64,000 nucleotides of DNA from Paenibacillus contaminans (GTDB lineage Bacteria; Bacillota; Bacilli; Paenibacillales; NBRC-103111). The notes beneath the pieces are model-generated. The model worked only from the letters and a program-made list of their open reading frames with translations. It had not been told where the DNA came from and ran no database searches. The stretch covers positions 186,001 to 250,000 of the forward strand of contig NZ_QMFB01000002.1 of assembly GCF_003285015.1 (NCBI RefSeq), read 5' to 3'. Position 1 is the first letter of the stretch, and every line of letters starts with the position of its first letter. The translations under genes and the position numbers were made by a program. Positions 17,760 to 27,083 of the stretch are shown one piece after another.

Positions 17760-20700
17760 CTATTTTAACAAAATGCTCGTCCGGCTGTATCCTTCCTTCG
17801 TTTTCCGCACCTCAAGAACGGCCGGAAATGCCTGCTTCAGCTCCTGCACATGTGAAATAACGCCGATCATCCGGCCGGATCGCTGCAGATCGATCAGCGC
17901 CCCGATCGCTTTGCCGAGCGCGTCCTCGTCCAGCGAGCCGAACCCTTCGTCGATAAACATCATCTCGATCGAAACGCCGCCCTGATGCGCTTGAATAACG
18001 TCGGTCATGCCCAGCGCGAGACTGAGCGAGGCATTGAATTTTTCCCCTCCGGACAGCGTTTTGACGTCGCGGTTTTGTCCGGTATACGCGTCGTAAACAT
18101 CGAGGCCGAGCCCGCTTTGCTTTCCGCGCAATTCGAGCCGCTCGCTGCGCTGAAGAACGAATTGGCCGTTCGACAAATCGCGGAGCCGTTCGTTGGCTGC
18201 GTGCAAAATTTGTTCCAGAAACTCGATCAAAATATAGCGCTCGAACGATATTTTAAGCGCATTGTCGCCCTTCAGCATATGATATACATCGAGCATTTGC
18301 TCAAGCCCGGCCTCCCGCTCCTTGACCTGCTCGTGAGCGGCAGCGACGGCAGTCTGCAGCCGCTCCGCTTCCTGCATGAGGCGAACCGCCTGCCGCTGTT
18401 CCTCTGCGGCTTCCTCGAGCTGCTGCCGGATGAGCGTCAGCTCCCCGTCCAGCATCGCCAAATCGGCAGGCGTCTTTCCGGCAAGCTCGAGCTCCAGCCC
18501 GGCGATCTGCTGCAGCAGGGCGGCAAAAGCCGTTTTGAACGCTTCGAGCTCGGCTCTTTCTTTCTGTCGCGACGTCTCTTCCATCTTCGCTTCCCGGTAA
18601 TCGCGCGCTTCATGGAAGCCCGCCTTAGCCAACTCCCGGTCAAATCGCTCGTTCTCCTGCCGCAAAAGCTCTTCGGCCTCCTCGAGCTGTTTCCCGGTTT
18701 GCGTCGCATGCGCCTTTTCTTCTGCGAGCTTGGTCTGCATGCGCTGCAGTTGTTCCTGCGCCTGCTTCCAAGCCGCGTTCAGACGCTCGACAAGCGACCG
18801 CTGCTCGTTCAAGCGGCGCGCCAAAAGCTCCGGTGAGCGCAAATCTTCGGCGATCCGCTCCAGCTCCTTGGCAAGCAGCTCCTGCTTTGCGTGACGCTTC
18901 ACGGTCAGCTCCTGCAGCTTCCCGGATAGCTGATCCTTCTCCAGCATCAGCTTTTCCGCATGCCGCTCCGCCTCCTCCGCTTCCAGCTTAAGCTTCTGCA
19001 GCGTGCCGCGGTCCTTCTCGAGCTGATCCGCTTGCTCCTTCAGCCGCTTCCACTCCGCGCGCAGCTGCGTCTGCCGCTCCGATAATCCTTCGGACGGAAC
19101 GCCATAGTCGGCCAAATCGGCGGCTTTCCCTTCCATTCCGGACCGGGCCGCAGCCGCTTGAATTTTCGCCTCGTTCAGCTCCCGCTCATAATGCCGCAGC
19201 TCTTCCTTGACCTGCTGCAGCTTTTCACGCGAAGGCAAAGCCTCCGTTACCTCCGCCCTATGCGGATGCTCCGTCCCTCCGCAAACGGGACACGGCTTGC
19301 CGTCATGCAGATGAGCCGCAAGTAGACCGGCTTGCCCTTCAATCCAGCTCGTCTCCAGACGCTCGTGCTCGGCTTGCACGCCGAGCAGCGCCTTCTCCCG
19401 CGCTTCTTCCTGCTTCGCCAAGCCGCCAAGCTGCGCCTCCAGCTCCAACAGCTCCTTGATCAGCTTGCCTTGGCGCTCGATGTGGAGGAGCGCTTCCTTC
19501 TTCTCCGGCAGCTCGGCTGTTCCGGCCTCCAGCACCTTGATCCGCTCGCCGCGGGCCTGCTTGGCCTCTCGCTCGGCGACCAGCTTCGCCTCCGCAACCT
19601 TCAGCTGCGCTGCGCCGGTAGCTTCCTCGGCCTGCAGCCTCTCGAGCTCCTGCCGCTGCGCGCCCATCGTCCGCACGATCGGCTCAAGCTCCTCGAGCCG
19701 CCGCAGCTCGCGCTCCGCTTCACCGCGCTCCGCCTCGCGGGCTGCCTCTTCGCCGTGACGGCGCTCCGCGTCCGCAAATGCCAGCTCCGCCGCTTCGGCT
19801 TCGCGCCGCTTCGCGTCGTGCTGCTGCCGCTTCAGCGCCTCGGCTTGGGCGGCCTTGCCCGCCTGCTCCTCGTACGGCGCAAGCCGCGCAGCCCGCTCCG
19901 CGAGCTCCAACCGGCGCTCCCGCTCGGCCGTTACGGCTTGCTGCCGCTCCATCTCGCTTCGCTGCTCCTGCCGCCGGCCAAGCTCCGCAAAGCGGGCATG
20001 GAGTGCGGCCGCATCGCGAAGCTGCGCCTCCTTCTCGTCGCGCCTGACGGCCAAGCCGGCTTTCCGCGCCTCTCCAGCGCCTGCAAGCTCGCGATAATGG
20101 CCGGCTTCCTGCGCCAAACCTTCCGCCATCTGCAGCGCATTATACGACTCCTGCTGCAGCGTGCGGCGCAGCGAGCTCTCCTCCCGCTCGGGCAAAGCCG
20201 ATTGGGCCTGCTTCATATAAACGTCGAGCTCGAATTGAGCGGATTTCAGCGTATCTTTAAGCTCGCGGCTTTTTTGCTGAAACCTGTCTTCCAGTTTCCG
20301 ATACAATTCCGTTCGGAAAATACGCCGCAAAATTTCCTCTTTATTATCCGTATCCGATGTCAGCAGCTTCCGGAACTCGCCTTGCGGAAGCATGACGATT
20401 TGGCTGAACTGCTCTTTGGTCAGCCCGATCAAACGCTCGATCTTCGCGTTCACGTCGGATACCATAAACCGGTCGACGCTCGGCACATCCTGTCCGTCAA
20501 TCGTCTCGTACAGCTCCGCTTTCCCGCCGGTTTCGCTCTTGTTCGTTCCTTTTCTGTGCGCCATCTGGCGAAGCGCGCGAAACGTCCGCCGGCCGACGGC
20601 GAACGTAAATTCCACCGACGTATGCGTATCGTCATCGGCAAATTGGCTGCGGAGCATCCTCGGCTCGGCACGATCCTCTCCGCTTGCGAAGCCGTATAAG

Positions 20701-20852
20701 GCGAAGCAAATCGCATCGAAGATCGACGTTTTTCCCGCTCCCGTATTGCCCGAAATGACGAACAACCGGCGGTCCTCCAGCTGACTGAAATCGATCGTTT
20801 CTTCGTCCCGGTACGGGCCGAACGCAATCATCTTAAGCTTCAGAGGTCTCAT
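17760..20852 (-). CDS. sbcC: DNA double-strand-break repair nuclease ATPase subunit SbcC
   Basis: 1030 residues, SMC/Rad50 family. Walker A NTGAGKTS (about 36-43), long coiled coils, zinc hook CPVC at about 517, ABC signature LSGGEKFN (about 935) and Walker B MMFIDEGFGS (about 965). With SbcD it forms the ATP-dependent nuclease that opens hairpins and blocked ends. Its ATG overlaps the sbcD stop by 4 bp, so the two are translationally coupled. Rich in Glu, Ala, Leu and Arg codons, which gives long spurious frames on the opposite strand. Confidence 0.97.
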   Translation of the reverse strand: MRPLKLKMIAFGPYRDEETIDFSQLEDRRLFVISGNTGAGKTSIFDAICFALYGFASGEDRAEPRMLRSQFADDDTHTSVEFTFAVGRRTFRALRQMAHRKGTNKSETGGKAELYETIDGQDVPSVDRFMVSDVNAKIERLIGLTKEQFSQIVMLPQGEFRKLLTSDTDNKEEILRRIFRTELYRKLEDRFQQKSRELKDTLKSAQFELDVYMKQAQSALPEREESSLRRTLQQESYNALQMAEGLAQEAGHYRELAGAGEARKAGLAVRRDEKEAQLRDAAALHARFAELGRRQEQRSEMERQQAVTAERERRLELAERAARLAPYEEQAGKAAQAEALKRQQHDAKRREAEAAELAFADAERRHGEEAAREAERGEAERELRRLEELEPIVRTMGAQRQELERLQAEEATGAAQLKVAEAKLVAEREAKQARGERIKVLEAGTAELPEKKEALLHIERQGKLIKELLELEAQLGGLAKQEEAREKALLGVQAEHERLETSWIEGQAGLLAAHLHDGKPCPVCGGTEHPHRAEVTEALPSREKLQQVKEELRHYERELNEAKIQAAAARSGMEGKAADLADYGVPSEGLSERQTQLRAEWKRLKEQADQLEKDRGTLQKLKLEAEEAERHAEKLMLEKDQLSGKLQELTVKRHAKQELLAKELERIAEDLRSPELLARRLNEQRSLVERLNAAWKQAQEQLQRMQTKLAEEKAHATQTGKQLEEAEELLRQENERFDRELAKAGFHEARDYREAKMEETSRQKERAELEAFKTAFAALLQQIAGLELELAGKTPADLAMLDGELTLIRQQLEEAAEEQRQAVRLMQEAERLQTAVAAAHEQVKEREAGLEQMLDVYHMLKGDNALKISFERYILIEFLEQILHAANERLRDLSNGQFVLQRSERLELRGKQSGLGLDVYDAYTGQNRDVKTLSGGEKFNASLSLALGMTDVIQAHQGGVSIEMMFIDEGFGSLDEDALGKAIGALIDLQRSGRMIGVISHVQELKQAFPAVLEVRKTKEGYSRTSILLK

Positions 20853-22015
20853 ACGGCACCTCCTTCCTCACGCAGCACATCCGCATATGTATCGGCAAAC
20901 AGCCGTTTCTTCGTTTCATCGAGCGGGATCCCCTTCACTTCCTGATAAAAAGCGGCAAACAACGCGACCGGCTCCGTCCGGCTGCGGCTTCCCTTGTCCT
21001 CTGCGGCGTCCGGGCTTTCCCCCGCAGCCGACTTCGCCGTTCTCCGCTCGACGTGAAGCGCATTCGGATAAACGGCACGCACCTTTTCCATCGGGAACAA
21101 AACCGGATTTTCATTGAGCAGCGTGACAAACACGTAATCTTCGCAAACGGGATGCGTTTCGATCTCCTCGATCGTCCCTTCGATCCGGCGCATGTCCCTG
21201 AGAGGCTGAAAGCTGCGTTTCTCGAGGCGCACATCCCCGTCGCCATCTATGTCAACGATATAAAAGCCTTTGTCGTGGCTTACTTCGGAAGCCGAATATT
21301 TAAGCGGCGACCCGGCGTAGCGGATATTGTCCTGGAGCACGTAATGGGCCTGATGCAGATGCCCTAGCGCCGTATAGCGGAATTTTCGGAAATAGTCGGC
21401 GCGAACATATTCCGCTCCGCCTATCGACAGCGGCCGCTCCGCATCGCTCGTATTCTCCTGCGGCTCTCCCGCCGGCGTCACGAACGCATGCCCGACGAAC
21501 ACGTGGCGCGCCTCAGGATCCATCTCCGCTTCAATACGCGAAACGATAAAACGCATCGCATCGTCGTGCGAACGGATCGTTTCGTCGCCGAGCGCGTATC
21601 TTACCTGGGCGGGATCCGCATAAGGCACAAGATGAAAATGCACGTCGCCGAAGGTATCCCGCAGCACGACCGGCTTCAGCTCCGGCCTCAGCTGTCCGGC
21701 GAGGTGCAGCCCCCGTCCCTCCATAATTTTCGTTCCGAAATCAAGCCGGTCCGGGCTGTCATGATTACCGGATATCGCCAAAACCGGCGTATTCAAATCG
21801 ATGACGATCCGCTCGAACAGCTCGTCCAGCAGATCGACCGCCTCCGTCGGCGGCACCGCCCGGTCGTACAAATCTCCTGCGATGACGACGGCATCCGGCC
21901 GCTCCTCCGCAACGGCTTCAATCAATTGCTGCAGTACATATCGCTGATCCTCCGTCATATAGACGCCCTGCACCAGCTTTCCTAAATGCCAATCGGCGGT
22001 ATGGATGAACTTCAT
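20849..22015 (-). CDS. sbcD: Exonuclease SbcD, Mre11-type subunit
   Basis: 388 residues. Phosphoesterase motifs are complete: TADWHLGK near the N-terminus, AGDLYDR, SGNHDS, VGHAF and ALGHLHQ. Residues about 330-350 are a charged, Ala/Glu-rich insert (SAAGESPDAAEDKG) before the C-terminal cap. The ATG at 22015 follows AAGG. First gene of the sbcDC operon. A MITE-like repeat ends 39 bp upstream of the start codon. Confidence 0.96.
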   Translation of the reverse strand: MKFIHTADWHLGKLVQGVYMTEDQRYVLQQLIEAVAEERPDAVVIAGDLYDRAVPPTEAVDLLDELFERIVIDLNTPVLAISGNHDSPDRLDFGTKIMEGRGLHLAGQLRPELKPVVLRDTFGDVHFHLVPYADPAQVRYALGDETIRSHDDAMRFIVSRIEAEMDPEARHVFVGHAFVTPAGEPQENTSDAERPLSIGGAEYVRADYFRKFRYTALGHLHQAHYVLQDNIRYAGSPLKYSASEVSHDKGFYIVDIDGDGDVRLEKRSFQPLRDMRRIEGTIEEIETHPVCEDYVFVTLLNENPVLFPMEKVRAVYPNALHVERRTAKSAAGESPDAAEDKGSRSRTEPVALFAAFYQEVKGIPLDETKKRLFADTYADVLREEGGAV

Positions 22016-22053
22016 TGCAACCTTTTTCCCCTTCCGTAAAGCAATTCCTTGCT

Positions 22054-22215
22054 AGGGCGTGTCTGAAAACCCACTCTGGGGCATCTTTCACCGCCTTTTC
22101 GCCCCCTGCTTCGTTCCGTTTGCTTGACGTACCCCCGGTACGCCTTCACAAACGCGCCTTGCATGGAACGAAAATTCGGCAAAATCTGTCTCCTCGGAGT
22201 TTCCAGACACGCCCT
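22054..22215. repeat. MITE-like repeat, copy B (short form)
   Basis: Terminal inverted repeats AGGGCGTGTCTG and CAGACACGCCCT. Its body (ATCTTTCACCGCCTTTTCGC, ACGCCTTCACAAACGCGCCTTGC, GAACGAAAATTCGGCAAAAT) matches copy A at 6000-6254 on the other strand, but lacks the about 95-bp internal segment. No transposase. Small ORFs reading SFTAFSPPASFRL in this copy and SFTAFSPYASFRL in copy A are the repeat itself, not genes. Confidence 0.78.
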
Positions 22216-22818
22216 TATTAATTCGTGCTCAAGACGCGCAAGTCCTGCCTTCGGAGCCGGATTGGCCATACCTGATTTTTCTATTATAGGAATAAATATT
22301 AAAACTTGTCTTCGGTGAAAACGAATGGCGGTAAGCTCGCTAATCATTCCTATGGTTCACTGCTATCGCGGTATACGCCGCTTCCTGCGGCTGCGCTTTT
22401 ATCGAATCAGCGAGTAAAACAGTTTCTGCCGCCCCTTCCTACCATTACGAAAAACGCCATGTAGGCGGCAAATAACATGCCGGAAACCCGCTCCGGACGG
22501 CAACTTCGCAAAATAGGCACCCGTTCCAGTCACATATCCCCGTCCCCGGTGAATATATTTGATAACAAGCACTTTTTTTTCGTTGTCCCGACCACCCCTA
22601 CCATTGACCTTAAAATTACTTGTCATAGCGCTGGTGCCTACCCAAAACGTGCACGCAAGCTCGCACATCACAGCTTGCCGCTACTAAGCCGAACTCCTTC
22701 AGCAAATGCCGGCGTATGCTTTCGAAGTCGTTTTGTTTGCACAAACCAAGCAGCAAGTCTGCGACTTGCCGCTTACGAAGCTGCGTTTCTTCCAGAAACA
22801 CTTCAGGAGGTGTCTCGC
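22216..22818. other. Non-coding upstream region of yhbH
   Basis: About 600 bp without a credible gene. The yhbH frame stays open upstream to 22477, but that extension has no family counterpart and no ribosome site. Presumably contains the yhbH-spoVR promoter; I could not identify it with confidence. Confidence 0.5.
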
Positions 22819-23967
22819 ATGACGAATCCATTGTTTATCGTTTCCCGTGAAGATTGGTCGCTTCATCGCAAAGGCTATCAGGACCAAACGCGCCATCAGC
22901 AAAAAGTGCGCGAGGCCATCAAACAAAACTTGCCCGACCTCGTTTCCGACGAAAGCATCATCATGTCCGACGGCAAACAAATCGTCAAGGTCCCGATCAA
23001 AAGCCTGGACGAATACCGGTTTCGTTACAATTACAACAAAGCGAAGCACGTCGGTCAGGGGGATGGCGAAAGTCAAGTCGGCGATGTGTTAGGCGTCGAT
23101 CCGCAGCCTGCGCCCGGGGCCGGCAAAGGGGAAGGAGCCGGCGATCAGCCGGGGGAAGACTACTACGAAACCGAAATCAGCATGGAAGAGCTGCAAACGA
23201 TGCTGTTCGAAGAGCTGGAGCTGCCGCGACTGCAGCAGAAACAGAAGGAAAAGATGCAAACGTCGGACATCGTCTTCAACGACATCCGCAAGAAGGGGAT
23301 TATGTCCAACATCGATAAAAAGCGTACGATCATCGAAAACCTGCGCCGCAACGCGTTTTCCGGTCATCCGGGCATACACGGCATCACCCCCGAGGATCTG
23401 CGCTTCAAAACATGGGAGGAAGTTCAGAAGCCGCATTCCAATGCCGTTATTCTCGCCATGATGGACACATCGGGCTCGATGGGAAGCTTCGAAAAATATA
23501 TCGCCCGCAGCTTTTTTTTCTGGATGACCCGTTTCCTGCGCACCAAATACGAGCATGTCGACATCGTCTTTATCGCGCATCATACCGAGGCGAAGGAAGT
23601 GACGGAGGAAGAATTTTTCACGAGAGGCGAAAGCGGCGGCACGATTTGCTCGTCTGCTTATCAGAAAGCGCTTGATATCATCGAAACGCGTTATAATCCG
23701 CTGAACTATAACGTTTATCCGTTTCATTTTTCGGACGGCGACAATTTGACCTCGGATAACGAGCGCTGCGTCAAGCTGATCGACCGGCTGCTCGAATCCA
23801 GCAACATGTTCGGCTACGGAGAAGTGAACCAATACAACCGCAGCAGCACGCTCATGTCCGCTTACCGCAGCATTCACAATCCAAAGTTTCAATACTGCAT
23901 CATCCGCGAGAAGGGCGAAGTTTATAAAGCGCTCCGGACGTTTTTCATCAAAACGGAAGCGAATTGA
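22819..23967 (+). CDS. yhbH: Sporulation/stress protein YhbH (DUF444, VWA domain)
   Basis: 382 residues against about 390 for Bacillus YhbH. N-terminal [24 protein letters not shown] and [21 protein letters not shown] are typical of DUF444; a VWA-like fold holds the metal-site motif MMDTSGSMG near residue 214. AGGAGGT sits eight bases before the ATG, which decides this start. Followed after 9 bp by spoVR. In many bacteria prkA (serine kinase), yhbH and spoVR form one operon; prkA is not in this window. Confidence 0.95.
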   Translation: MTNPLFIVSREDWSLHRKGYQDQTRHQQKVREAIKQNLPDLVSDESIIMSDGKQIVKVPIKSLDEYRFRYNYNKAKHVGQGDGESQVGDVLGVDPQPAPGAGKGEGAGDQPGEDYYETEISMEELQTMLFEELELPRLQQKQKEKMQTSDIVFNDIRKKGIMSNIDKKRTIIENLRRNAFSGHPGIHGITPEDLRFKTWEEVQKPHSNAVILAMMDTSGSMGSFEKYIARSFFFWMTRFLRTKYEHVDIVFIAHHTEAKEVTEEEFFTRGESGGTICSSAYQKALDIIETRYNPLNYNVYPFHFSDGDNLTSDNERCVKLIDRLLESSNMFGYGEVNQYNRSSTLMSAYRSIHNPKFQYCIIREKGEVYKALRTFFIKTEAN

Positions 23968-23976
23968 GGTGGCCGC

Positions 23977-25401
23977 ATGTATCCGCACGAGATCAAAGAA
24001 CTGGAAAAAGCAATAGCGGAAATAACGGAAATCGCTACGGGCTTCGGGCTCGATTTTTATCCGATGCGTTACGAGATATGTCCGTCGGACATCATTTATA
24101 CGTTCGGCGCGTACGGCATGCCTACCCGCTTCAGCCATTGGAGCTTCGGCAAAACGTTCAATAAAATGAAGACCCAATACGACTTCGGCCTAAGCAAAAT
24201 ATACGAGCTGGTCATCAACTCGGATCCCTGCTACGCCTTTCTGCTTGACGGCAACTCGCTGATCCAAAACAAACTGATCGTCGCGCACGTCCTTGCGCAT
24301 TGCGATTTTTTCAAGAACAACGCCCGCTTCTCGCGCACGAACCGCAATATGGTGGAAAGCATGTCCGCAACGGCCGAGCGCATTCGCCAGTACGAAATCC
24401 AATACGGTACGGAGCAAGTAGAGACATTCCTTGACGCCGTACTCGCCATTCAAGAACATGTCGACCCGAGCATGTTCAAGCCGTACCGCTATGCGGAAAG
24501 AAAAAAACGGCCTGATGACGGGACAGATACGAACCGGAACGGCAAGCCATTGACCGGCTACGAGGATTTATGGGATCTCGACGTGCATGGGGGGGCCGAC
24601 GACGATGAGGAGGTCAAACGGTTCCCTCCGAAGCCGGAAAAGGATCTGCTTTGGTTTATCGAGGAATATTCCCCTCATCTGGAGGAATGGCAGCGGGATA
24701 TTTTAACCATGCTGCGCGACGAAATGCTGTATTTCTGGCCGCAGATGGAAACAAAAATCATGAACGAAGGCTGGGCTTCGTACTGGCATATTCGCATCAT
24801 GCGGGAGCTCGATCTGACGACCGAGGAAACGATCGAATTTTCGAAGCTGAATTCCGGAGTCGTGCAGCCGTCACGCCATAGCTTGAATCCCTACTACCTC
24901 GGTCTGAAAATATTCGAAGACATCGAGAAGCGCTGGGATGAGCCGACGCAGGAGGAGAAAGACCGCCACGGGCGAGTAAGCGGAGATGGCCGCAAAAAAA
25001 TATTCGAGGTCCGCGAATTCGATTCGGACACCTCCTTCGTCCGCAGCTATCTGACGAAGAAGCTGGTCGAGGATTTGGATTTGTATGTATTCGAGAAGAA
25101 AGGCGCGGAGTGGAAAATAACCGATAAAACATGGGAATCGATCCGCGATCAATTGGTTTACTCGCGCGTCAACGGCGGCTTCCCGTATATCGTCGTCGAG
25201 AACGGCGACTATGACGGCAACGGCGAGCTTTATCTGAAGCATCACTACGAGGGCATCGAGCTGGATTTGAAATACGTCGAAAAAACGCTGCCTTTCGTGC
25301 AGAAGCTGTGGCGCAAGACGGTCTACCTTCAATCCGTTGTCGAGGATAAGCCGGTATTGTTCAGCTTCGACGGGAAGAAGCATAATCGGAAGTTTTTGTG
25401 A
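23977..25401 (+). CDS. spoVR: SpoVR family protein
   Basis: 474 residues. N-terminal region with [25 protein letters not shown], the [14 protein letters not shown] segment (about 103), ERKKRPDD and the conserved [14 protein letters not shown]. Required for normal spore cortex formation in Bacillus subtilis; the biochemical activity is not established. Encoded 9 bp after yhbH and followed by a good terminator, so the two form a transcription unit. Confidence 0.96.
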   Translation: MYPHEIKELEKAIAEITEIATGFGLDFYPMRYEICPSDIIYTFGAYGMPTRFSHWSFGKTFNKMKTQYDFGLSKIYELVINSDPCYAFLLDGNSLIQNKLIVAHVLAHCDFFKNNARFSRTNRNMVESMSATAERIRQYEIQYGTEQVETFLDAVLAIQEHVDPSMFKPYRYAERKKRPDDGTDTNRNGKPLTGYEDLWDLDVHGGADDDEEVKRFPPKPEKDLLWFIEEYSPHLEEWQRDILTMLRDEMLYFWPQMETKIMNEGWASYWHIRIMRELDLTTEETIEFSKLNSGVVQPSRHSLNPYYLGLKIFEDIEKRWDEPTQEEKDRHGRVSGDGRKKIFEVREFDSDTSFVRSYLTKKLVEDLDLYVFEKKGAEWKITDKTWESIRDQLVYSRVNGGFPYIVVENGDYDGNGELYLKHHYEGIELDLKYVEKTLPFVQKLWRKTVYLQSVVEDKPVLFSFDGKKHNRKFL

Positions 25402-25407
25402 ACGTAT

Positions 25408-25447
25408 AAAGTCCCGCGTCACGATTCACGTGATTCGGGACTTTTTT
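25408..25447 (+). terminator. Terminator of yhbH-spoVR
   Basis: GTCCCG...CGGGAC stem with an inner TCAC/GTGA pairing and six T, just after the spoVR stop. Confidence 0.88.
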
Positions 25448-25621
25448 CTGCTCAACCTGAGGCGACTAAACTTCTTAGCTTTCCGTTCCGAACGAATCGT
25501 CAACCAGCCTGTTGATGCAACTCTTTTAAAATGAGTCTGATCTCGGCTTCGGTTATCGTTAAAGGGCTGCCTGCAAACTTATGAAGTATTGTTGAGAGGA
25601 GATCAATGATTGCATGATATC

Positions 25622-25630
25622 TGATATAAT
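25622..25630 (+). promoter_or_regulatory. Extended -10 promoter for the two-gene protease unit
   Basis: TGA-TATAAT lies 38 bp before the ATG at 25669. No clear -35 at 17 bp. Confidence 0.5.
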
Positions 25631-25668
25631 AGAAAAAAGTGTATGTATACGAAGCGGAGGTGTCAGCC

Positions 25669-25926
25669 ATGCAATGGGAAGAAGTTCGCAAAATTTATCC
25701 CGATCAATATGTAAAGCTGCAAATCCTCGCATCCCATACTGAAGGAAATATTAAATATGTGGATGAGGTTGCCTTAATTAAAGCGATCCAAGATCCCCAA
25801 GAGGCAACCCGGGAATTGCTTCGTTCAAAGGACGGTATCATCGTATCCCACACCTCGAATGAAGAGCTAAACATTGAACTCCGTACACTTAGAGGCTTAC
25901 GGGGAGTCGTCCGATATGAAAATTGA
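25669..25926 (+). CDS. Small hypothetical protein coupled to a retropepsin-like protease
   Basis: 85 residues, soluble, acidic, starting MQWEEVRKIYPDQYVKLQIL; GGAGGTG lies before this ATG, so the upstream ATG at 25639 is rejected. I do not recognise the family. Its last 11 bp overlap the start of the aspartyl protease gene, so the two proteins are made together. It could be a substrate, inhibitor or antitoxin-like partner of the protease. Confidence 0.7.
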   Translation: MQWEEVRKIYPDQYVKLQILASHTEGNIKYVDEVALIKAIQDPQEATRELLRSKDGIIVSHTSNEELNIELRTLRGLRGVVRYEN

Positions 25927-26290
25927 TCTCGTAGATGGACTGCTGCAAACCTCGATTATCATTAATTACAAAGGACAGGCCTTGACCATTGACAAACTAG
26001 TCATAGATACCGGTGCTTCCCACACCCTGCTATCCGCCGATGTTGTAGCTGATATTGGTGTATATTTTGAAACCGGAGACAAAATCGTTAGTGCCTTCGG
26101 CATCGGCGGCGAGGAAAGTTGTTTTAGAAAGTCGTTTGATGCTGTTACTTTAGGAGACTTCCAGATTAAGGACTTTAATCTCGATGTTGGCACTTTGCAC
26201 GAGATGCTTGAGATTAATGGACTTCTCGGATTAGATTTACTTGTGGCGGCAAACGTAGTACTTGATTTATCGGAACTAACAATGTATTAA
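25916..26290 (+). CDS. Retropepsin-like aspartyl protease, single domain
   Basis: 124 residues. The active-site motif LVIDTGASHTLLS (Asp31) and the later hydrophobic-Gly motif INGLLGLDLL are the two hallmarks of the retropepsin fold. One DTGA motif per chain means it must work as a dimer. No signal peptide or membrane segment, so cytoplasmic. Start ATG at 25916 overlaps the upstream gene by 11 bp. Substrate unknown. Confidence 0.83.
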   Translation: MKIDLVDGLLQTSIIINYKGQALTIDKLVIDTGASHTLLSADVVADIGVYFETGDKIVSAFGIGGEESCFRKSFDAVTLGDFQIKDFNLDVGTLHEMLEINGLLGLDLLVAANVVLDLSELTMY

Positions 26291-26291
26291 A

Positions 26292-27038
26292 TTATCTCGA
26301 GTTTCCTCGTACACTCCTTATTTCTTCATCCGCTTCCCGCAAAGTTTCACCTATGGAACGATTGATGACCAAATCCGCATATCGATCGGCAGGGGTCGGG
26401 TCGTGGTTGATAATGACCAGCTTTGCGCCGCGGTTTTTGGCCAGCCTGGGGAACTGGTTAGCGGGACTTACCTGTAAGGAATAGCCAAGTACGATAAAAA
26501 GCTCGACACCTTCCATAAGGCTATCGGCTAGACGAAACGAAGCTTCCGGAAGCATCTCGCCGAAAAGTACGACATTCGGTCTTATAAACCCTTCGCAACT
26601 GCACGAAGTCATCTCACGGGGCTTTAAATACATCTGAGATTCATACTGCTTATTACAATTCATACAACGCAGCGTTCCAAGATCTCCGTGCAGTTTTGCA
26701 ATTCGGGCAGTGCCCGCTTGCTCATGATAATTTTCCACATTCTGCGTGATTACGCCGCTGATCCATCCTTTTTTCTCCCAGCCTGCGAGTATATGGTGCC
26801 CATCGTTAGGCAGATGCGAGTTCATCTCTTGAATACGCCACTGATAGAAACGAACGAATTCCGATCGGTTCGAATCGATGGCTTCGATGTCGGCAAGCTC
26901 AATAGGATTTCGGTTATTCCACATTCCTCTGTCGGCAGAACGAAAGTCTTGCAGTCCGCTTTCAGTGGACATCCCTGCGCCGGAGAAAATGACTGTGGAG
27001 CTTGATTCCAAAAGCAGCTTTGCTAGCAAAACACTCAC
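26292..27038 (-). CDS. SIR2-family NAD-dependent protein deacetylase/deacylase
   Basis: About 248 residues. NAD-binding FSGAGMSTESGLQDFRS, TQNVENYHEQAG, catalytic His in KLHGDLGTLRC, a four-Cys zinc site (CMNC ... CSC), VLFGEMLPE and GYSLQVSPANQFP. The usual TQN(I/V)DxLHxxAG has Glu for Asp and Tyr for Leu, and GTSL is GYSL. The start is uncertain: GTG at 27038 fits family length, while a TTG at 27083 extends it by 15 residues. The gene converges on the protease gene, one base apart, with no terminator visible. Confidence 0.88.
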   Translation of the reverse strand: MSVLLAKLLLESSSTVIFSGAGMSTESGLQDFRSADRGMWNNRNPIELADIEAIDSNRSEFVRFYQWRIQEMNSHLPNDGHHILAGWEKKGWISGVITQNVENYHEQAGTARIAKLHGDLGTLRCMNCNKQYESQMYLKPREMTSCSCEGFIRPNVVLFGEMLPEASFRLADSLMEGVELFIVLGYSLQVSPANQFPRLAKNRGAKLVIINHDPTPADRYADLVINRSIGETLREADEEIRSVRGNSR

Positions 27039-27083
27039 CCCATTCGTTAAAAAAAGCCCGGTCCATATGCTTCTGTTCGGCAA

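Noticed and set aside
19332..20699. 455-codon ORF on the plus strand opposite sbcC
   Set aside because: Leu/Arg/Ala-rich shadow created by the biased codon use of the SbcC coiled coil.
22477..22818. N-terminal extension of YhbH by 114 residues
   Set aside because: No family counterpart and no ribosome site; AGGAGGT directly precedes the ATG at 22819.
25500..25691. 63-codon minus-strand ORF ending LTITEAEIRLILKELHQQAG
   Set aside because: The C-terminal half looks protein-like and might be a gene remnant, but it has no ribosome site and its start lies inside the next gene.
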